From: Gammaproteobacteria bacterium RIFCSPHIGHO2_12_FULL_38_11
GTDB taxonomy: Bacteria; Pseudomonadota; Gammaproteobacteria; Coxiellales; Coxiellaceae
Assembly (NCBI GenBank): GCA_001801515.1
Contig: MGXX01000065.1
Coordinates: forward strand, 81,763-87,494
Direction: 5' to 3'
DNA length: 5,732 bases
Every line of letters begins with the position of its first letter. Within the stretch, counting starts at the first letter, position 1. The position numbers were made by a program, and so were the translations under genes. The notes below the pieces were generated by a model. The model saw only the letters and a program-made list of their open reading frames with translations, did no database searches and was not told the DNA's origin. Shown one piece after another: positions 5,665 through 5,732 of this stretch.

Positions 5665-5732
5665 TTACTTCGAGAGATAAGCGCCCGCGCCCGCGCCCGC
5701 AACACCGCCAATAACAGCACCCGTTGTACCAC
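5665..5732 (-). CDS. Glycine-zipper protein, C-terminal 21 residues (5'-truncated by window edge)
   Basis: On the minus strand one frame runs open from the window edge to TAA at 5665-5667 and encodes G-T-T-G-A-V-I-G-G-V-A-G-A-G-A-G-A-Y-L-S-K. The regular small-residue spacing (G-x-x-x-G, A-G-A-G-A-G) is typical of glycine-zipper two-TM domains found in SlyB/OsmB-like outer-membrane lipoproteins and related envelope proteins. Only the tail is present, so a lipobox or signal peptide cannot be checked and the exact family is open. The other two frames across this stretch give Cys/Arg-rich or Arg/Leu-rich peptides with no family resemblance. It is co-directional with ugpQ, 73 nt upstream. Confidence 0.6.
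   Translation of the reverse strand, partial: GTTGAVIGGVAGAGAGAYLSK
5681..5700. repeat. Hexanucleotide tandem repeat (GCGCCC, three copies plus GC)
   Basis: Three exact copies of GCGCCC followed by GC form a 20-bp pure G/C tract in otherwise AT-rich DNA. On the minus strand the unit encodes Ala-Gly, producing the A-G-A-G-A-G part of the glycine zipper. Copy-number change would add or remove two residues per unit without shifting the frame. Confidence 0.85.

Noticed and set aside
5495..5680. 61-codon plus-strand frame over the start of the phosphodiesterase gene
   Set aside because: It is antisense to a gene with a complete catalytic motif set, and its translation is unlike any known family.

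Overview
The window looks like chromosomal DNA from an AT-rich gammaproteobacterium. The gene order dnaX - ybaB - recR is the classic gammaproteobacterial replication/recombination cluster, the second YbaB copy and the PerM protein read closely like their enterobacterial counterparts, and codons favour A/T throughout. A Legionellales/Coxiellaceae-like host is a plausible guess, but the sequence alone does not settle it.

Layout. Positions 1-1765 are read on the plus strand: the 3' end of dnaX (the tau C-terminal domain), a divergent YbaB/EbfC-family gene, recR, and a second, more canonical ybaB directly behind recR. Everything from 1768 to the end is on the minus strand. In transcription order (right to left) it holds the last codons of a glycine-zipper protein, a UgpQ-type glycerophosphodiester phosphodiesterase, a Bcr/CflA-like MFS transporter that overlaps it by 4 nt, a hicA-hicB toxin-antitoxin pair with its own promoter and a probable operator, and a PerM/AI-2E family membrane protein. 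The plus- and minus-strand blocks converge with only 2 nt between stop codons, and a short inverted repeat covers both stops.

How the genes relate. DnaX (clamp loader), YbaB (nucleoid-associated DNA binding) and RecR (RecFOR gap repair) form a replication-repair operon; having two YbaB paralogues on either side of recR is its main oddity. The phosphodiesterase and MFS gene are probably translationally coupled, which hints at a shared process, but the transporter's substrate cannot be read from the sequence. HicAB is a self-contained toxin-antitoxin module inserted among housekeeping genes.

I see no rRNA, tRNA, CRISPR, insertion sequence or attachment site. I also find no convincing new multi-gene system. 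The points most worth following up are the YbaB pair, the hicAB operator lying inside the promoter spacer, and a slippery A-tract in the antitoxin gene.
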